Origin: Roseiarcus sp963772555
Lineage (GTDB): Bacteria > Pseudomonadota > Alphaproteobacteria > Rhizobiales > Beijerinckiaceae
DNA: 64,000 nt
Reading direction: 5' to 3'
Assembly: GCA_963772555.1 (NCBI GenBank)
Contig: CAVYXQ010000007.1
Span: 620,001-684,000 of the forward strand
Within the stretch, counting starts at the first letter, position 1; each line of letters starts with the position of its first letter. Under the pieces are notes generated by a model, which saw only the letters and a list, made by a program, of their open reading frames with translations, was not told the DNA's origin and made no database searches. Positions 36,783 to 45,355 of the stretch are shown here, piece after piece. The position numbers and the translations under genes were made by a program.

Positions 36783-38510
36783 TCAGAGGGCGAGGCGTCG
36801 CTCCGCATAGGCGTAAAGTCGGCGCCAGAACAGGCGATTGAACAGCGTGACGAAGATCGACATCATCGCGACACCGAGCACGATCTTTGGAAAGTCCCCT
36901 TTGTCAGTGGCTTCGGCGATATAGGACCCTACGCCCTGGGCGACGACAGTGTGGTCCTTCCACTTTACGTATTCGGCGACGATGGAGGCGTTCCACGAGC
37001 CGCCCGAGGCGGTGATTGCGCCGGTCACATAGTAGGGCGCGACGCCCGGAAGCATGACCTGCTTCCACCATTGCCAGCCGTGCACACGAAAATTTGTCGC
37101 TGCTTCGCGCAGGTCGTTGGGAAAAGCCGCGGCCCCTCCGATCGTATTGAACACTATGTACCATTGCGTGCCGAAGATAATGAGAAAGCTCAGCCAGATG
37201 TTCGGATTGAGGTTATAGGCGAGCACCAGGCTGACCGCCGCGCCGAACAGCAGGTTGACCGGGAAGGCGGCCATGAACTGGGCGATCGGCTGCACCGCCT
37301 CCTCCCAGCGAGGCCTGAGCCCGATCCAGACGCTGGTCGGCACCCAGATCAGCGACGCAAGGGCGATCAACGCAACGACGCGGATCAGCGTGTAGAAGGT
37401 GAGGACGAAGACGTGAATGACTTCGTCCCATCCGACCTCTGTGCCGATATAGGCGATCGTCAGCCATGCGGCCCAGACGGCGGCCGCGAGAATCACAAGG
37501 ACCCAAAGGGCGTCGAGAATTCGCGACGCCTGCTGCGAATTCATCGCGCCTCGCGCTTGGGGGATCCGCGGGAAGCGAATTGGCAAGAGACTTATGCTGC
37601 GAAACGCCTCGAAAACCGGTCGAGCGCCTAGGCGTATCCAATAGGTGCGCTGCAGCAAGTTCAGCACCCAGGAACCGCCGACATCCTGGCTCTGCGACAA
37701 TTCGACCTTGAACTTGCCGGCCCAGGCGACGATCGGCCGGAACAGCAGCTGATCGTAAAGCAGAATGACGATCCCCATTGTCAGGACCGCCGCGCCGATC
37801 GCCGACCAGTTTCCTTCGTCGTTCGCCTTGGCAATATAAGAGCCGACGCCCGGCAGCGCGATCGTGGTGTCGCCGACCGTGATCGCCTCCGAGGCGACGA
37901 CGAAGAACCAGCCGCCCGACATCGACATCATCGTGTTCCAGATGAGGCCCGGCATCGCGAAAGGCGCCTCGAGCTGCCAGAACTTCTGCCAGCCGGTCAA
38001 TCGGAACCCGCGCGCCACTTCGTCGAGGTCGCGCGGAACCGTGCGCAATGACTGGTAAAAGGAGAAGGCCATGTTCCACGCCTGACTGGTGAAGATCGCA
38101 AAGATTGCGGCAAGCTCCGCGCCCAACGTATTGCCTGGAAAAAGGCCGAGGAAGAACGTCACGGTGAAAGACAGAAAACCCAGGATCGGCACCGACTGTA
38201 GGATGTCGAGGATCGGAATCAGCACCATCTCGGCTCGCCGACTTTTCGCGGCAAGCGTCGCGTAGGTGAAGGTGAACACCAGCGAGGCGGCGAGGGCGGC
38301 GAACATGCGCAGCGCCGTGCGCAGCGCATAGTAGGGCAGGTTCCAGTAGTCGAGCGAGACCGCCGGTTCGTTCGGCGCCGGCAGGGGCGCTGAAATGCCG
38401 TGATAGCTTTGGGCGACCGCCGTCAGCGCCGCCATGATCGCGGCGAAGGCGATCAAGTCCCACTGGTTGGGCAGGACCCGCCGACCGGCGGAGGCGATGC
38501 TGTTGAGCAT
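36783..38510 (-). CDS. Fused double ABC transporter permease (NitT/TauT type)
   Basis: A 575-residue inner-membrane protein made of two tandem permease units, each with about six transmembrane helices and an ABC-coupling loop: GFRLTGWQKFWQLEAP in the first half (about residue 190) and NFRVHGWQWWKQVMLP in the second (about residue 490). It therefore supplies both membrane subunits for the adjacent ATPase. Start ATG 38510. Such fused permeases occur in alphaproteobacteria with unknown substrate; nitrate, sulfonates or a metal complex are all possible. Confidence 0.85.
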   Translation of the reverse strand: MLNSIASAGRRVLPNQWDLIAFAAIMAALTAVAQSYHGISAPLPAPNEPAVSLDYWNLPYYALRTALRMFAALAASLVFTFTYATLAAKSRRAEMVLIPILDILQSVPILGFLSFTVTFFLGLFPGNTLGAELAAIFAIFTSQAWNMAFSFYQSLRTVPRDLDEVARGFRLTGWQKFWQLEAPFAMPGLIWNTMMSMSGGWFFVVASEAITVGDTTIALPGVGSYIAKANDEGNWSAIGAAVLTMGIVILLYDQLLFRPIVAWAGKFKVELSQSQDVGGSWVLNLLQRTYWIRLGARPVFEAFRSISLLPIRFPRIPQARGAMNSQQASRILDALWVLVILAAAVWAAWLTIAYIGTEVGWDEVIHVFVLTFYTLIRVVALIALASLIWVPTSVWIGLRPRWEEAVQPIAQFMAAFPVNLLFGAAVSLVLAYNLNPNIWLSFLIIFGTQWYIVFNTIGGAAAFPNDLREAATNFRVHGWQWWKQVMLPGVAPYYVTGAITASGGSWNASIVAEYVKWKDHTVVAQGVGSYIAEATDKGDFPKIVLGVAMMSIFVTLFNRLFWRRLYAYAERRLAL

Positions 38511-38934
38511 GGTGCGATTTCCGTCAGGCGCCAGACAGAGGAAAAGGAAGCGTGCGCGCCGAATGGGCCACGGTTCCGACGCCAAGGCAATCGAAATTCA
38601 GCCGCCCGCCCCGAAGGATCCCGGTCGAGCCTTGGCGACCCAATATGACAGGAGGAAGATCGGCCGGCCGGTCTCCCGGGATGCATTTCCGGACCCTTTG
38701 TTGTCGCTCGTCAAAGGACTTCCAGCCTTCCCCGGCGGGTGCAAGGCCTTGGCGAGCGAAGCCGTTCCCGAATCCCTTCCGAACCCGCGCTTGCGTTTCC
38801 CTCAAGGCTCGCCTATATCGCGCGCCATTCCACAGGCGGATTTTTTGCGGTTCCTGGCTCAAGGTTCCGCTCCGGTGGCGAGGCTTGCTTCGCCGTTCAT
38901 GATCCGCCGAGGCTCAACCGGACAAGGACGCTCA
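38511..38934. other. Divergent spacer with the rpsB leader
   Basis: The 424 bases between the permease gene and rpsB hold no supported gene. The rpsB promoter candidate is listed separately; about 110 bases of leader would follow it. Confidence 0.5.
38791..38819 (+). promoter_or_regulatory. Candidate rpsB promoter
   Basis: TTGCGT (38791-38796) and TATATC (38814-38819) with exactly 17 bases between them, upstream of rpsB. Transcription would start near 38826, giving a leader of about 110 bases that could serve autoregulation by S2, as known in other bacteria. Confidence 0.5.
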
Positions 38935-39951
38935 ATGGCACTCCCTGACTTCACCATGCGCCAGCTGCTGGAGGCGGGCGCGCATTTCGGCCACCAGTCG
39001 CACCGCTGGAACCCGAAGATGGCCCCCTACATCTACGGGTCGCGTAATTCGATCCACATCATCGATCTCGCCCAGACGGTGCCGCTCCTGCATCAGGCGC
39101 TGAAGGCGGTGTCGGACGCCGTCTCCAAAGGCGGCCGGGTGCTCTTCGTCGGCACCAAGCGGCAGGCCTCGGACGAGATCGCCGCGGCGGCCAAACGTTC
39201 GGCGCAGTATTTCGTCAACGCCCGCTGGCTCGGCGGCATGCTGACGAACTGGAAGACCATTTCCGCTTCGATCTCGCGTCTGCGCAAGCTTGATGAAATG
39301 TTGAGCGAAGGCGCGAGGGGCCTCACCAAGAAGGAGAGGCTCATGCTGTCGCGCGAACGCGAAAAGCTCGAGACGGCGCTCGGCGGCATCAAGGACATGG
39401 GCGGCATTCCCGACCTGGTCTTCGTCATCGACACCAATAAGGAGGCGCTGGCGATCAAGGAGGCGAACCGCCTCAAGATCCCGGTCATCGCCATCCTCGA
39501 CACCAACTCCGATCCCGATGGCATCGCCTTTCCGGTGCCGGCGAACGACGACGCCGGCCGCGCCATCCAGCTCTATTGCGACCTCGTCGCCCGCGCTGCG
39601 ATCGATGGCATCGGGCGCAGCCAGGGGGCGCATGGCGTCGACCTCGGCGAAGCCGAGACGCCCGTCGCCGAGCCGCTGCCGGAGACCGTCGAGCCGGAAA
39701 CCGCCTCGACCACAGAGCGCTTCGAGCTCCTGACCGCGCCGCGCGGCGCCCCCGATGATCTGGCCAAGCTCACCGGCGTCGGCCCGCAGATCGTCAAGAA
39801 GCTGAACGAGCATGGCGTCTTCCACTATTGGCAGCTCGCGGCGATGACGCCGGAGGAGGCCGCCCAGCTCGACGCCGACCTCAAGTTCAATGGCCGCATC
39901 GCCCGCGACAAGTGGAGCGACCAGGCCCGCGCGCTGATGGCGGCCGAATAG
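38935..39951 (+). CDS. rpsB: 30S ribosomal protein S2 with C-terminal extension
   Basis: Small-subunit protein of 338 residues. The S2 core is complete to about residue 230 (FGHQSHRWNPKMAPYIYG, FVGTKRQA, PVIAILDTNSDPDGI). The last about 100 residues form an acidic linker and a helix-hairpin-helix-like unit (DDLAKLTGVGPQIVKKLNEHG), a known feature of many alphaproteobacterial S2 proteins. AAGGAC precedes ATG 38935; an open frame upstream is non-coding. Followed by tsf. Confidence 0.96.
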   Translation: MALPDFTMRQLLEAGAHFGHQSHRWNPKMAPYIYGSRNSIHIIDLAQTVPLLHQALKAVSDAVSKGGRVLFVGTKRQASDEIAAAAKRSAQYFVNARWLGGMLTNWKTISASISRLRKLDEMLSEGARGLTKKERLMLSREREKLETALGGIKDMGGIPDLVFVIDTNKEALAIKEANRLKIPVIAILDTNSDPDGIAFPVPANDDAGRAIQLYCDLVARAAIDGIGRSQGAHGVDLGEAETPVAEPLPETVEPETASTTERFELLTAPRGAPDDLAKLTGVGPQIVKKLNEHGVFHYWQLAAMTPEEAAQLDADLKFNGRIARDKWSDQARALMAAE

Positions 39952-40025
39952 CCGTCGAGCGCCGCGCTCTTTAAGGACATGGTCTCGCCGCCGCCCGGAT
40001 GGCGGCGAGGGAAACGAGGAATGCG

Positions 40026-40919
40026 ATGGCTGCGATAACCGCGGGGCTTGTCAAGGATCTGCGCGAGAAGACCGGCGCGGGCATGATGGACTGCAAGACG
40101 GCGCTCAGCGAGACTGGCGGCGACATCGAAGCCGCGATCGACTGGCTGCGCAAGAAGGGCCTCGCCAAGGCGGCCAAGAAGAGCGGCCGCATCGCGGCCG
40201 AGGGTCTCGTCGGCGTCGCGGTCGAAGACAATGTCGGCGTTGTCGTCGAGGTCAATTCCGAGACCGACTTTGTCGCCCGCAACGACGATTTCCAGGCGCT
40301 GGTGCGCGGCGTCCTGGCGGTCGCGCTGGATCACGCGCCGGCCGTCGATGTCGATAAGGTTCTTGGCGCGCACTATATGGGCGGCGGCACGGTCAGCGAA
40401 GCGATCGCCAACGCCATCGCGACCATCGGCGAGAACATGACATTGCGCCGCGTCCAGGGCCTCCGGGTCTCCGAAGGCGCGGTCGGCCATTACGTGCACA
40501 GCCAGATCGTCGACGGGCTGGGGCGCATCGGCGTGATCGTCGGGCTCGAATCGAAGGGGAGCCGCGATGGGCTGACGACGCTCGGCCGGCAGGTCGCGAT
40601 GCACGTCGCGGCCGCCAGTCCGATCGCGCTGAACTCGGCGGGGGTCGATCCGGCGACGGTGGCGCGCGAGCGCTCCGTGCTCGCCGAGAAGAATGCCGGC
40701 AAGCCCGCCAATGTGATCGAGAAGATCGTCGAATCCGGCCTGAAGACCTTCTACAAGGAGGTGTGCCTCATCGATCAGCCTTACGTCCACGACCCGGCGA
40801 AAACCGTCGCCCAGGCGCTCAAGGAGGCCGAGAAGACGGTCGGGGCGCCGATCGCGGTGACCGGCTTCGTGCGCTATGCGCTCGGCGAGGGCGTCGGGAA
40901 GCCGGCGGAAGAGGCGTAG
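40026..40919 (+). CDS. tsf: Translation elongation factor Ts
   Basis: Guanine-nucleotide exchange factor for EF-Tu. N-terminal domain LREKTGAGMMDCKTAL, core EVNSETDFVARNDDF with the TDFV motif that contacts EF-Tu, and the C-terminal GFVRYALGEG. Length 297 is normal. GAGGAA precedes ATG 40026. A strong terminator follows 15 bases after the stop. Confidence 0.97.
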   Translation: MAAITAGLVKDLREKTGAGMMDCKTALSETGGDIEAAIDWLRKKGLAKAAKKSGRIAAEGLVGVAVEDNVGVVVEVNSETDFVARNDDFQALVRGVLAVALDHAPAVDVDKVLGAHYMGGGTVSEAIANAIATIGENMTLRRVQGLRVSEGAVGHYVHSQIVDGLGRIGVIVGLESKGSRDGLTTLGRQVAMHVAAASPIALNSAGVDPATVARERSVLAEKNAGKPANVIEKIVESGLKTFYKEVCLIDQPYVHDPAKTVAQALKEAEKTVGAPIAVTGFVRYALGEGVGKPAEEA

Positions 40920-40934
40920 CCCTCAGAGTTTGCA

Positions 40935-40958
40935 AGCGGCCTGCGGGCCGCTTTTTTT
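40935..40958 (+). terminator. Rho-independent terminator after tsf
   Basis: AGCGGCC and GGCCGCT pair around TGCG and are followed directly by seven T. It ends the rpsB-tsf unit, with pyrH starting about 90 bases later. Confidence 0.9.
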
Positions 40959-41046
40959 ACGGCCCTTGCGCCCGGATCGTGGGCTCGAGGGGCGCGCTCG
41001 CCGCCGCCGGGCGGGGCGGATACTTTGAATCTCAAGGGAAGTTCCG

Positions 41047-41766
41047 ATGACGATGAAACCCCTGTTCAGCCGCGTCGTCGTCAAGCTTTCCGGTGAGGCG
41101 CTGATGGGGCCCGACCCGTTCGGCCTCAACGCGCCGACGGTCGCCCGCATGGCCGCCGACCTCAAGGCGGCGGAGGATCTCGGCGTGCAGGTCGCGGTCG
41201 TCGTCGGCGGCGGCAATTTCTTCCGCGGACTGCAGGGGGCGGACAAGGGCATCGAGCGGGCGCGCGCCAATTCGATCGGCATGCTGGCGACGGTAATGAA
41301 CGCGCTCGCCATGGAGGGCGCGCTCGAGCAGGCCGGCCAGCCGGCCCGCGTGCTGTCCGCCGTCGCCATGCCCTCGCTCTGCCAGCCCTATTCGCGCCAG
41401 GCGGCGCTGGCGCATCTTGTCAAGCGCCGGGTCATCATCCTGGCGGGCGGCACCGGCAATCCGTTCTTCACCACCGACACGGGCGCGGCGCTCAGGGCCT
41501 GCGAGCTCTCCTGCGATGCGGTGATGAAGGCGACCCAGGTCGACGGCATCTATTCGGCCGACCCGAAGAAGAACCCGGCCGCGACCCGCTTCGAGAAGCT
41601 GACCCACGACGACGCCATCGCGCTGAACCTTCAGGTGATGGACACGGCCGCCTTCGCGCTTTGCCGCGACAACGGCATTCCGATCGTCGTCTTTTCGGTC
41701 AACGAGCCCGGCGCCATCCCGCGCGCGCTCCTCGGCAAGGGGCGGGCGACCTACGTGATGCCGTAG
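41047..41766 (+). CDS. pyrH: Uridylate kinase (UMP kinase)
   Basis: Phosphorylates UMP to UDP. A 239-residue hexameric kinase of the amino-acid-kinase fold: VVKLSGEALMG, VVVGGGNFFRG, ILAGGTGNPFFTTDTGAALRA and KATQVDGIYSADPKK are all present. It normally precedes frr, but here the next gene on the right is a LexA-box microgene on the other strand. Confidence 0.97.
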   Translation: MTMKPLFSRVVVKLSGEALMGPDPFGLNAPTVARMAADLKAAEDLGVQVAVVVGGGNFFRGLQGADKGIERARANSIGMLATVMNALAMEGALEQAGQPARVLSAVAMPSLCQPYSRQAALAHLVKRRVIILAGGTGNPFFTTDTGAALRACELSCDAVMKATQVDGIYSADPKKNPAATRFEKLTHDDAIALNLQVMDTAAFALCRDNGIPIVVFSVNEPGAIPRALLGKGRATYVMP

Positions 41767-41865
41767 GTCCTGCCGGACAGCGGGGCTGGCGCCGCTTGCC
41801 CTTTTTCAAAGGCTTAGGCTGCAAAAGTTGTCACTTTCACAGGCGGCAGCGCGCTCGCGTTTGTA

Positions 41866-41888
41866 GTTGCGGTCGATGACCGGGCAAC
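41866..41888 (-). terminator. Possible hairpin between pyrH and the microgene
   Basis: GTTGC/GCAAC arms with a second GGTC/GACC pair inside. It lies where pyrH and the minus-strand microgene converge, so it could end either transcript, but no T-run follows. Confidence 0.3.
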
Positions 41889-41923
41889 GCTATATATACA
41901 GTTTGTACATGTTGTTAATGGCT

Positions 41924-42028
41924 TCAGGCGCCGAAGGCGCGGGCGGCGAGCGCGATCATCATGAGGAACGCCCCGAGCGAAACCAGCTCGGCGAAATCGC
42001 GCATGGCGTGAAGTGCGGTTTGCTGCAT
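41924..42028 (-). CDS. 34-residue single-helix microprotein with LexA-type operator upstream
   Basis: A short frame of 34 sense codons, start ATG 42028, stop TGA 41924-41926. An ideal AAGGAGG (42034-42040) lies five bases before the start. The peptide starts MQQTALHAMRDF and continues with one hydrophobic segment (LVSLGAFLMMIALAARAF) that should be a single transmembrane helix. A sigma70-like promoter carrying a GAAC-N7-GAAC box lies directly upstream, which points to induction by DNA damage. SidA of Caulobacter crescentus, a LexA-controlled single-helix division inhibitor of 29 residues, is a functional precedent; no sequence similarity is claimed. Function unproven. Confidence 0.72.
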   Translation of the reverse strand: MQQTALHAMRDFAELVSLGAFLMMIALAARAFGA

Positions 42029-42055
42029 GATCGCCTCCTTGATCTTGGTATGACC

Positions 42056-42084
42056 ATGCTATGTTCTTTTTTTGTTCGAGTCAA
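42056..42084 (-). promoter_or_regulatory. Sigma70-like promoter with LexA (SOS) box in the spacer
   Basis: On the minus strand: TTGACT (42084-42079), exactly 17 bases, then TAGCAT (42061-42056). Within the spacer GAAC-AAAAAAA-GAAC (42077-42063) matches the alphaproteobacterial LexA box GAAC-N7-GAAC/GTTC-N7-GTTC without mismatch. A repressor bound there would block RNA polymerase. The start of transcription would lie near 42049, about 20 bases before the microgene ATG. Confidence 0.75.
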
Positions 42085-42245
42085 CGATGGTGCCGCCGCT
42101 GGGGCAGCGCCGTCTTCAAAGCTTGGTTAATCTCGCCGCCGCGGGGCTGCCGATCGATGGCTGCGCGAGCCCGTTCCAGGTTGACGGCTGGACAAGCGCG
42201 GACGACCGGAGGATCATTTGGCAGGGTTCATTCGGGGCAACGCGC

Positions 42246-44558
42246 ATGGACGTCGGCAAGTGGCTTCGCGGCCTCGGCCTCGGGGAATACGAAGCCGCTT
42301 TCGAGCAGAACAGGATCGACGCCGCGGTCCTGCCGAAGCTGACGGTCGAGGACTTGAAGGAGATCGGCGTCGTCGCCATCGGCGACCGTCGCAAGATAAT
42401 GTCCGCGATCGAGGGCTTGTCCCGTTCGGCGGCCGCCGCGGCGCCGTCGGCCAGCGACTCCGCCGCCGGACCTGACTTCGCCGAGCGGCGCCAACTGACC
42501 GTCATGTTCAGCGATCTGGTGGGCTCGACCGCGCTCTCGGCGCGGCTCGATCCGGAAGAAATGCGCGCGGTGATCGGCGCCTGCCGCAAAGCCTGCGCGA
42601 GCGTCATCGAACGCGAGGGCGGTTTCGTCGCCAAATATATGGGCGATGCCGTCCTCGCCTATTTCGGCTACCCCAGGGCTCATGAGGACGATGCGGAGCG
42701 AGCGGTGCGGGCCGGGCTCGGGGTCGCTGAGGCCGTGTCGAGGATCAGCGCGCCGGACGGCGGCCGGCTCAGCGTGCGGGTCGGGATCGCGAGCGGCATC
42801 GTAGTCGTCGGCGATCTCCTCGGGTCGGGCGAAGCGCACGAACGCGGCGTCGTCGGCGACCCGCCGAATCTGGCGGCGCGGCTGCAGGGGATCGCCAAGC
42901 CCGGCGAGGTGGTGATCGCTAAAAGCACACGCCGGCTCGTCGGCGACCTGTTTGAACTCGAGGACCTCGGCGTTCGCGAACTCAAGGGCGTCGCGGCCCC
43001 GCCGCACATCTACGCCGCGCGGCGCGAACGACCGATCGAGAGCCGTTTCGAAGCGCTGCATCCGGAAGGATTGACCCCGCTCGTCGGGCGCGAGGAGGAA
43101 CTCGAACTGCTGATGCGCCGATGGGCCAGGGCGAAATCCGGCGAAGGACAGGTGGCGCTCGTGTCGGGCGAGCCGGGGATCGGCAAGTCGCGACTGACAG
43201 CGGCGGCGACGATGCGCCTTAACGCCGAGCCGCACGCGCGTCTGCGCTATTTCTGTTCGCCGCAGCACATCGACACCGCGTTCCATCCGATCATCAGCGA
43301 ACTGCAGCGGACCGCAGACCTCGCTCGCGAGGACGACTTGAAGACCGCGCTCGACAAGCTCGACGCGGAGCTCGAGCGGCGAGGGACGCCGGCCGAGGAC
43401 GCCGGCCTCTTCGCCGACATGATGTCGCTCGGCAACGACGGCCGCTACCGGGATGTGGCGCTGTCATCGCAGCAGCGCCGACGCAGGACGCTCGATGCGC
43501 TGGTCGCGCAGATCGAGGGCCTTTCGAGCCGCATCCCGACGCTGATGATCTTTGAGGACGCTCAGTGGGCCGACCCCTCGAGCGTCGAGGTCCTCGACCG
43601 GCTGGTCGATCGGATCGAGGGGCTGAGGGTCCTCCTGATCGTCACCTACCGCCCGGAATTCACGCCGCCCTGGATCGGCCGCCCGCATGTCGCCCTGCTC
43701 ACGCTCAACCGGCTGACGCGCCGCGAGATCGCCGAACTGGTCGCGAATGTCGCGGCCGACAAAACGTTGTCCGAAACCGTCAAACGGGACATTGTCGAGC
43801 GGGCGGGCGGCGTTCCTCTGTTTGCCGAGGAGATCACCAAGGCGACGCTGGAGTTGGCGGACGACGACGCGGCCCCGGCTTGCGCGTTGGGCGCGGGCGC
43901 CTCCCCGGCCGCGCTTACGGCGAGCCTGCACGCATCGCTGATGGCTCGGCTCGACCGGCTCGGCGCCGCCCGGGACATCGTTCAGATTGGCGCGGCGATC
44001 GGCCGGGAGTTCCCGTACGCGCTGATCGCCCGCGTCGCGCGCAAGAACGGGACGGAGCTCGACGTCGCGCTCGACCGGCTGGTGCAGGCCGGCATCCTGA
44101 TGCGGCGCGGCGCAGACGCCGACGCCGTGTATACGTTCAAGCACGCGCTCTGCCAGGATGTCGCCTACGGGGCGCTGCTTCGCGAGCCGAAGCGGGACCT
44201 GCACGCCCGCATCGCCGAGGCGCTCGAATATCATTCGCTCGACGCGGCTTCGATTGAGCCGGAAGTTCTGGCCCGTCATTATTCCGAAGCGGGGCTGACT
44301 GAGAAGGCAGCCTTCTTTTGGGCCAGGGCCGGCCGTCGCGCGCTCGCCCGCTCGGCGCTGGCGGAAGCCGAGCCGCAGCTCAAGCGCGCGCTTGCCGCCC
44401 TCGCCGAACTCCAGGCGACGCCGGGCTTAAGCAAACTGAAGAAGGAATTGCGGACGGACCTCGCGAAGGTGCAGGCGGACCGGGGCGAGATCGCCGCGCC
44501 GGATCGGCCCTTGCCGGCCGAGCGGGACGTCGACCTCGAGGGCGATCCCGTCTCCTGA
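42246..44558 (+). CDS. SAM-domain/adenylate-guanylate cyclase/AAA ATPase protein
   Basis: A 770-residue multidomain signalling protein. Residues 1-60 form a SAM domain (MDVGKWLRGLGLGEYEAAF), residues about 75-260 a class III nucleotide cyclase domain (LTVMFSDLVGSTALSARLD with the metal Asp, AKYMGDAVLAYFG with the second Asp, NLAARLQ), then an AAA/STAND-type ATPase (GEPGIGKSR Walker A, LMIFEDAQWAD Walker B). Homologues usually continue with a long TPR region of several hundred residues; this copy stops soon after entering it. ATG 42246 starts the SAM domain; the open frame runs upstream to 42072. Confidence 0.82.
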   Translation: MDVGKWLRGLGLGEYEAAFEQNRIDAAVLPKLTVEDLKEIGVVAIGDRRKIMSAIEGLSRSAAAAAPSASDSAAGPDFAERRQLTVMFSDLVGSTALSARLDPEEMRAVIGACRKACASVIEREGGFVAKYMGDAVLAYFGYPRAHEDDAERAVRAGLGVAEAVSRISAPDGGRLSVRVGIASGIVVVGDLLGSGEAHERGVVGDPPNLAARLQGIAKPGEVVIAKSTRRLVGDLFELEDLGVRELKGVAAPPHIYAARRERPIESRFEALHPEGLTPLVGREEELELLMRRWARAKSGEGQVALVSGEPGIGKSRLTAAATMRLNAEPHARLRYFCSPQHIDTAFHPIISELQRTADLAREDDLKTALDKLDAELERRGTPAEDAGLFADMMSLGNDGRYRDVALSSQQRRRRTLDALVAQIEGLSSRIPTLMIFEDAQWADPSSVEVLDRLVDRIEGLRVLLIVTYRPEFTPPWIGRPHVALLTLNRLTRREIAELVANVAADKTLSETVKRDIVERAGGVPLFAEEITKATLELADDDAAPACALGAGASPAALTASLHASLMARLDRLGAARDIVQIGAAIGREFPYALIARVARKNGTELDVALDRLVQAGILMRRGADADAVYTFKHALCQDVAYGALLREPKRDLHARIAEALEYHSLDAASIEPEVLARHYSEAGLTEKAAFFWARAGRRALARSALAEAEPQLKRALAALAELQATPGLSKLKKELRTDLAKVQADRGEIAAPDRPLPAERDVDLEGDPVS

Positions 44559-44590
44559 GGGCTTGCGGGTCGCCTGTCGTCAGGCAGCCT

Positions 44591-45355
44591 CTACCCCTGC
44601 GCGGTCGGACGGACGACGATTTCGTTGACGTCGACCTCGGGCGGTTGCTCGATGGCGAAGACGATGGCGCGGGCGATCGCTTCGGGCGCGATGGCGATCC
44701 GGTCGCGGGCGGAGAGCATGGCTGATCTCAGATCGGCGTCCGGCACGGACTGGACGAAATCGGTCCGAACGAATCCGGGCGAGACGATGGTGACGCGGAT
44801 CGTCTCGCCCGCTTCCTGGCGCAGGCCTTCGCAGAGGGCGCGGACCGCGAATTTGCTGGCGGAATAGACCGCCTGGTTCGGCACGGTTCTCATTCCTGCG
44901 GTCGAAGCGATGGCGATGAAATGCCCGAAGCCTTGCCGACGGAAGACGGGCAGCGCCGCCGCTATGCCGTAGAGGACGCCTTTGACGTTGACGTCGATCA
45001 TCGCCTCCCATTCGTCGACCCTGAGATCGTCGAGCGGCGAGATCGGCGCGATGCCCGCGTTGCTGACGAGGACATCGAGCCTGCCGTAGCGCTCGCAAGC
45101 CAACGCGACGAGGCGCGCCACATCGTCCCGGCGCGTCACGTCGATCTGCGCTGAAACCGCTTCGCCGCCCGCCGCGGCGATCCGGCCAACGAGCGCCGCC
45201 AGGCGCTCGGCCCGGCGGGCTCCGAGCGCAACGCTGGCGCCGCGGGTTGCGCACATCAGCGCGGTCGCTTCGCCGATCCCGCTGCTCGCGCCGGTGATCG
45301 CGACGACCTTGCCTGCGACGCCCGGCCCCGAAGTCCCGCCGTTCGCGTCAGCCAC
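44591..45355 (-). CDS. Short-chain dehydrogenase/reductase (SDR)
   Basis: A 254-residue classical SDR oxidoreductase. NAD(P)-binding TGASSGIGEA near residue 16, NAG (LVSNAGIAPIS), and the catalytic Ser and YSASK (Tyr-Lys) are intact; the ARR after the second strand suggests NADP preference. Start is GTG 45355, overlapping the stop of the GST gene upstream by eight bases, so the pair is translationally coupled. Substrate unknown. Confidence 0.85.
   Translation of the reverse strand: MADANGGTSGPGVAGKVVAITGASSGIGEATALMCATRGASVALGARRAERLAALVGRIAAAGGEAVSAQIDVTRRDDVARLVALACERYGRLDVLVSNAGIAPISPLDDLRVDEWEAMIDVNVKGVLYGIAAALPVFRRQGFGHFIAIASTAGMRTVPNQAVYSASKFAVRALCEGLRQEAGETIRVTIVSPGFVRTDFVQSVPDADLRSAMLSARDRIAIAPEAIARAIVFAIEQPPEVDVNEIVVRPTAQG

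Noticed and set aside
38434..38934. Long in-frame N-terminal extension of rpsB
   Set aside because: S2 proteins begin at MALPDFTMRQLL; the upstream frame is promoter and leader sequence.
42072..42245. In-frame N-terminal extension of the cyclase protein
   Set aside because: It would begin inside the LexA-box promoter region and has no family similarity; the SAM domain begins at ATG 42246.
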